From contig JAVBUZ010000078.1 in NCBI GenBank assembly GCA_031554725.1, positions 1 through 7,659 of the forward strand: a DNA stretch of 7,659 nucleotides, in the 5' to 3' direction. This stretch comes from JAVBUZ01 sp031554725 (GTDB lineage Bacteria; Bacillota; Clostridia; Lachnospirales; Lachnospiraceae). The position numbers and the translations under genes were made by a program. The first letter of the stretch is position 1; each line of letters opens with the position of its first letter. Positions 7,458 through 7,659 of the stretch are shown here, piece by piece. The notes under the pieces were generated by a model. That model made no database searches, was not told the DNA's origin, and saw only the letters and a program-made list of their open reading frames with translations.

Positions 7458-7544
7458 ATTACTCTCCTTTGTTTTGGGGAAATTTGTGATAAATAGATTT
7501 ATAAGGTGCAGCCAGTAGACACTAGCCACACCATTATTTATGAT
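7458..7544. other. 87-base gap between the PilT-like gene and comM; no convincing promoter
   Basis: The gap holds a hairpin (7505-7532) followed by an AT-rich stretch, and the comM Shine-Dalgarno AAAGGAG (7470-7464). TATAAA (7503-7498) could serve as a -10, but the bases 17 upstream (GCTAGT) do not resemble a -35 and lie within the hairpin. comM may therefore depend on read-through from upstream or on a weak promoter that I cannot identify. Confidence 0.5.
7505..7532 (-). terminator. Putative hairpin terminator after the PilT-like gene
   Basis: The minus-strand transcript can form a 12-bp stem with a 4-base loop (GUCU). The left arm is GGTGTGGCTAGT (7532-7521) and the right arm is ACTGGCTGCACC (7516-7505). 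Nine pairs are Watson-Crick and three are G-U. It starts 12 bases after the upstream stop codon, which suits a terminator. The following bases (TTATAAATCTATTTAT) are AT-rich but lack a continuous U-run, so termination may be weak, or the hairpin may instead protect or attenuate the RNA. In the plus-strand transcript the three G-U pairs become A-C mismatches, so the structure belongs to leftward transcription. Confidence 0.5.
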
Positions 7545-7659
7545 TTAAGAATTCGAAAGAATATTACTCATGTTGTCTGGATCCTGAGCAAATTGAATTG
7601 CCATTTCCATGCTTATTTTGCCGTTATCGTATAACTGTTCAATTGCTTCATCCATTGTT
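7545..7659 (-). CDS. C-terminal end of a probable PilT-type type IV pilus retraction ATPase (partial)
   Basis: The last 37 codons of a minus-strand gene enter from the right edge and end at TAA (7547-7545). The visible peptide contains TMDEAIEQLYDNGKIS followed by an FAQDPDNMSNIL stretch. This pattern (M-D-x-A-hydrophobic, L-Y, G-K-I-S, then D-P-x-x hydrophobic) matches the usual tail of PilT and related secretion ATPases, where a helix pair of the type 'LY..G.I....A...A.DP..L...L' ends the protein. PilT powers retraction of type IV pili and, in competent species, pulls in DNA. The Walker motifs are outside the window, so the call rests on a short tail and could instead be another ATPase of the PilT/PilB/GspE group. 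Closeness to comM and dprA supports the idea without proving it. Confidence 0.55.
   Translation of the reverse strand, partial: TMDEAIEQLYDNGKISMEMAIQFAQDPDNMSNILSNS

Noticed and set aside
7498..7503. TATAAA as a -10 element for comM
   Set aside because: No -35-like hexamer lies 16-18 bases upstream, and the position overlaps the foot of the hairpin. It is not strong enough to call as a promoter.
7458..7529. A 24-codon upstream extension of comM from a GTG at 7529
   Set aside because: It has no Shine-Dalgarno, would begin inside the hairpin at 7505-7532, and adds residues absent from the ComM family. ATG 7457 has AAAGGAG at ideal spacing.
1..7659. CRISPR arrays, insertion sequences, tRNA/rRNA genes, attachment sites or phage genes
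   Set aside because: I looked on both strands and saw no repeated units, inverted-repeat-bounded elements, RNA gene signatures or foreign coding stretches. Almost all of the window is accounted for by conserved genes.

Overview
The window comes from a low-to-moderate G+C Bacillota genome, most likely of the class Clostridia. The main evidence is a PolC-type replicative DNA polymerase with a built-in proofreading exonuclease, a hallmark of this phylum. The ispG-polC adjacency fits too, as do the AT-leaning codon usage and the strong AGGAGG-type ribosome binding sites. I cannot place it to genus. Every gene I can support lies on the minus strand, so transcription runs from right to left, and coding density is very high (the two largest gaps are 77 and 87 bases).

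From right to left, in transcription order: (1) the last 37 codons of a gene whose C-terminus resembles PilT-type twitching ATPases (7545-7659); (2) an 87-base gap with a 12-bp terminator-like hairpin; (3) comM/yifB, an AAA+ Mg-chelatase-like ATPase (5901-7457); (4) dprA/smf, the RecA loader (4793-5899), one base after the comM stop; (5) a 77-base gap with a near-consensus sigma-A promoter (4748-4776); (6) ispG/gcpE, the Fe-S enzyme of the MEP isoprenoid pathway (3660-4715); (7) polC (3641 down to the left edge), with 1213 codons visible and the C-terminus cut off by the window.

This gives two functional blocks. The right-hand block (PilT-like, ComM, DprA) concerns DNA uptake and processing of incoming single strands: a retraction ATPase, the RecA loader DprA, and ComM, which extends recombination by branch migration. 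The left-hand block (IspG, PolC) is essential housekeeping: isoprenoid precursor synthesis and chromosome replication. It has its own promoter, but nothing resembling a terminator separates it from dprA, so read-through from the DNA-processing genes is plausible.

I see no rRNA, tRNA, CRISPR array, insertion sequence, integron, toxin-antitoxin pair or phage gene. The plus-strand reading frames are antisense shadows of the conserved genes. I found no previously undescribed system. The observations below concern gene order, translational coupling, regulatory sites and small sequence peculiarities.
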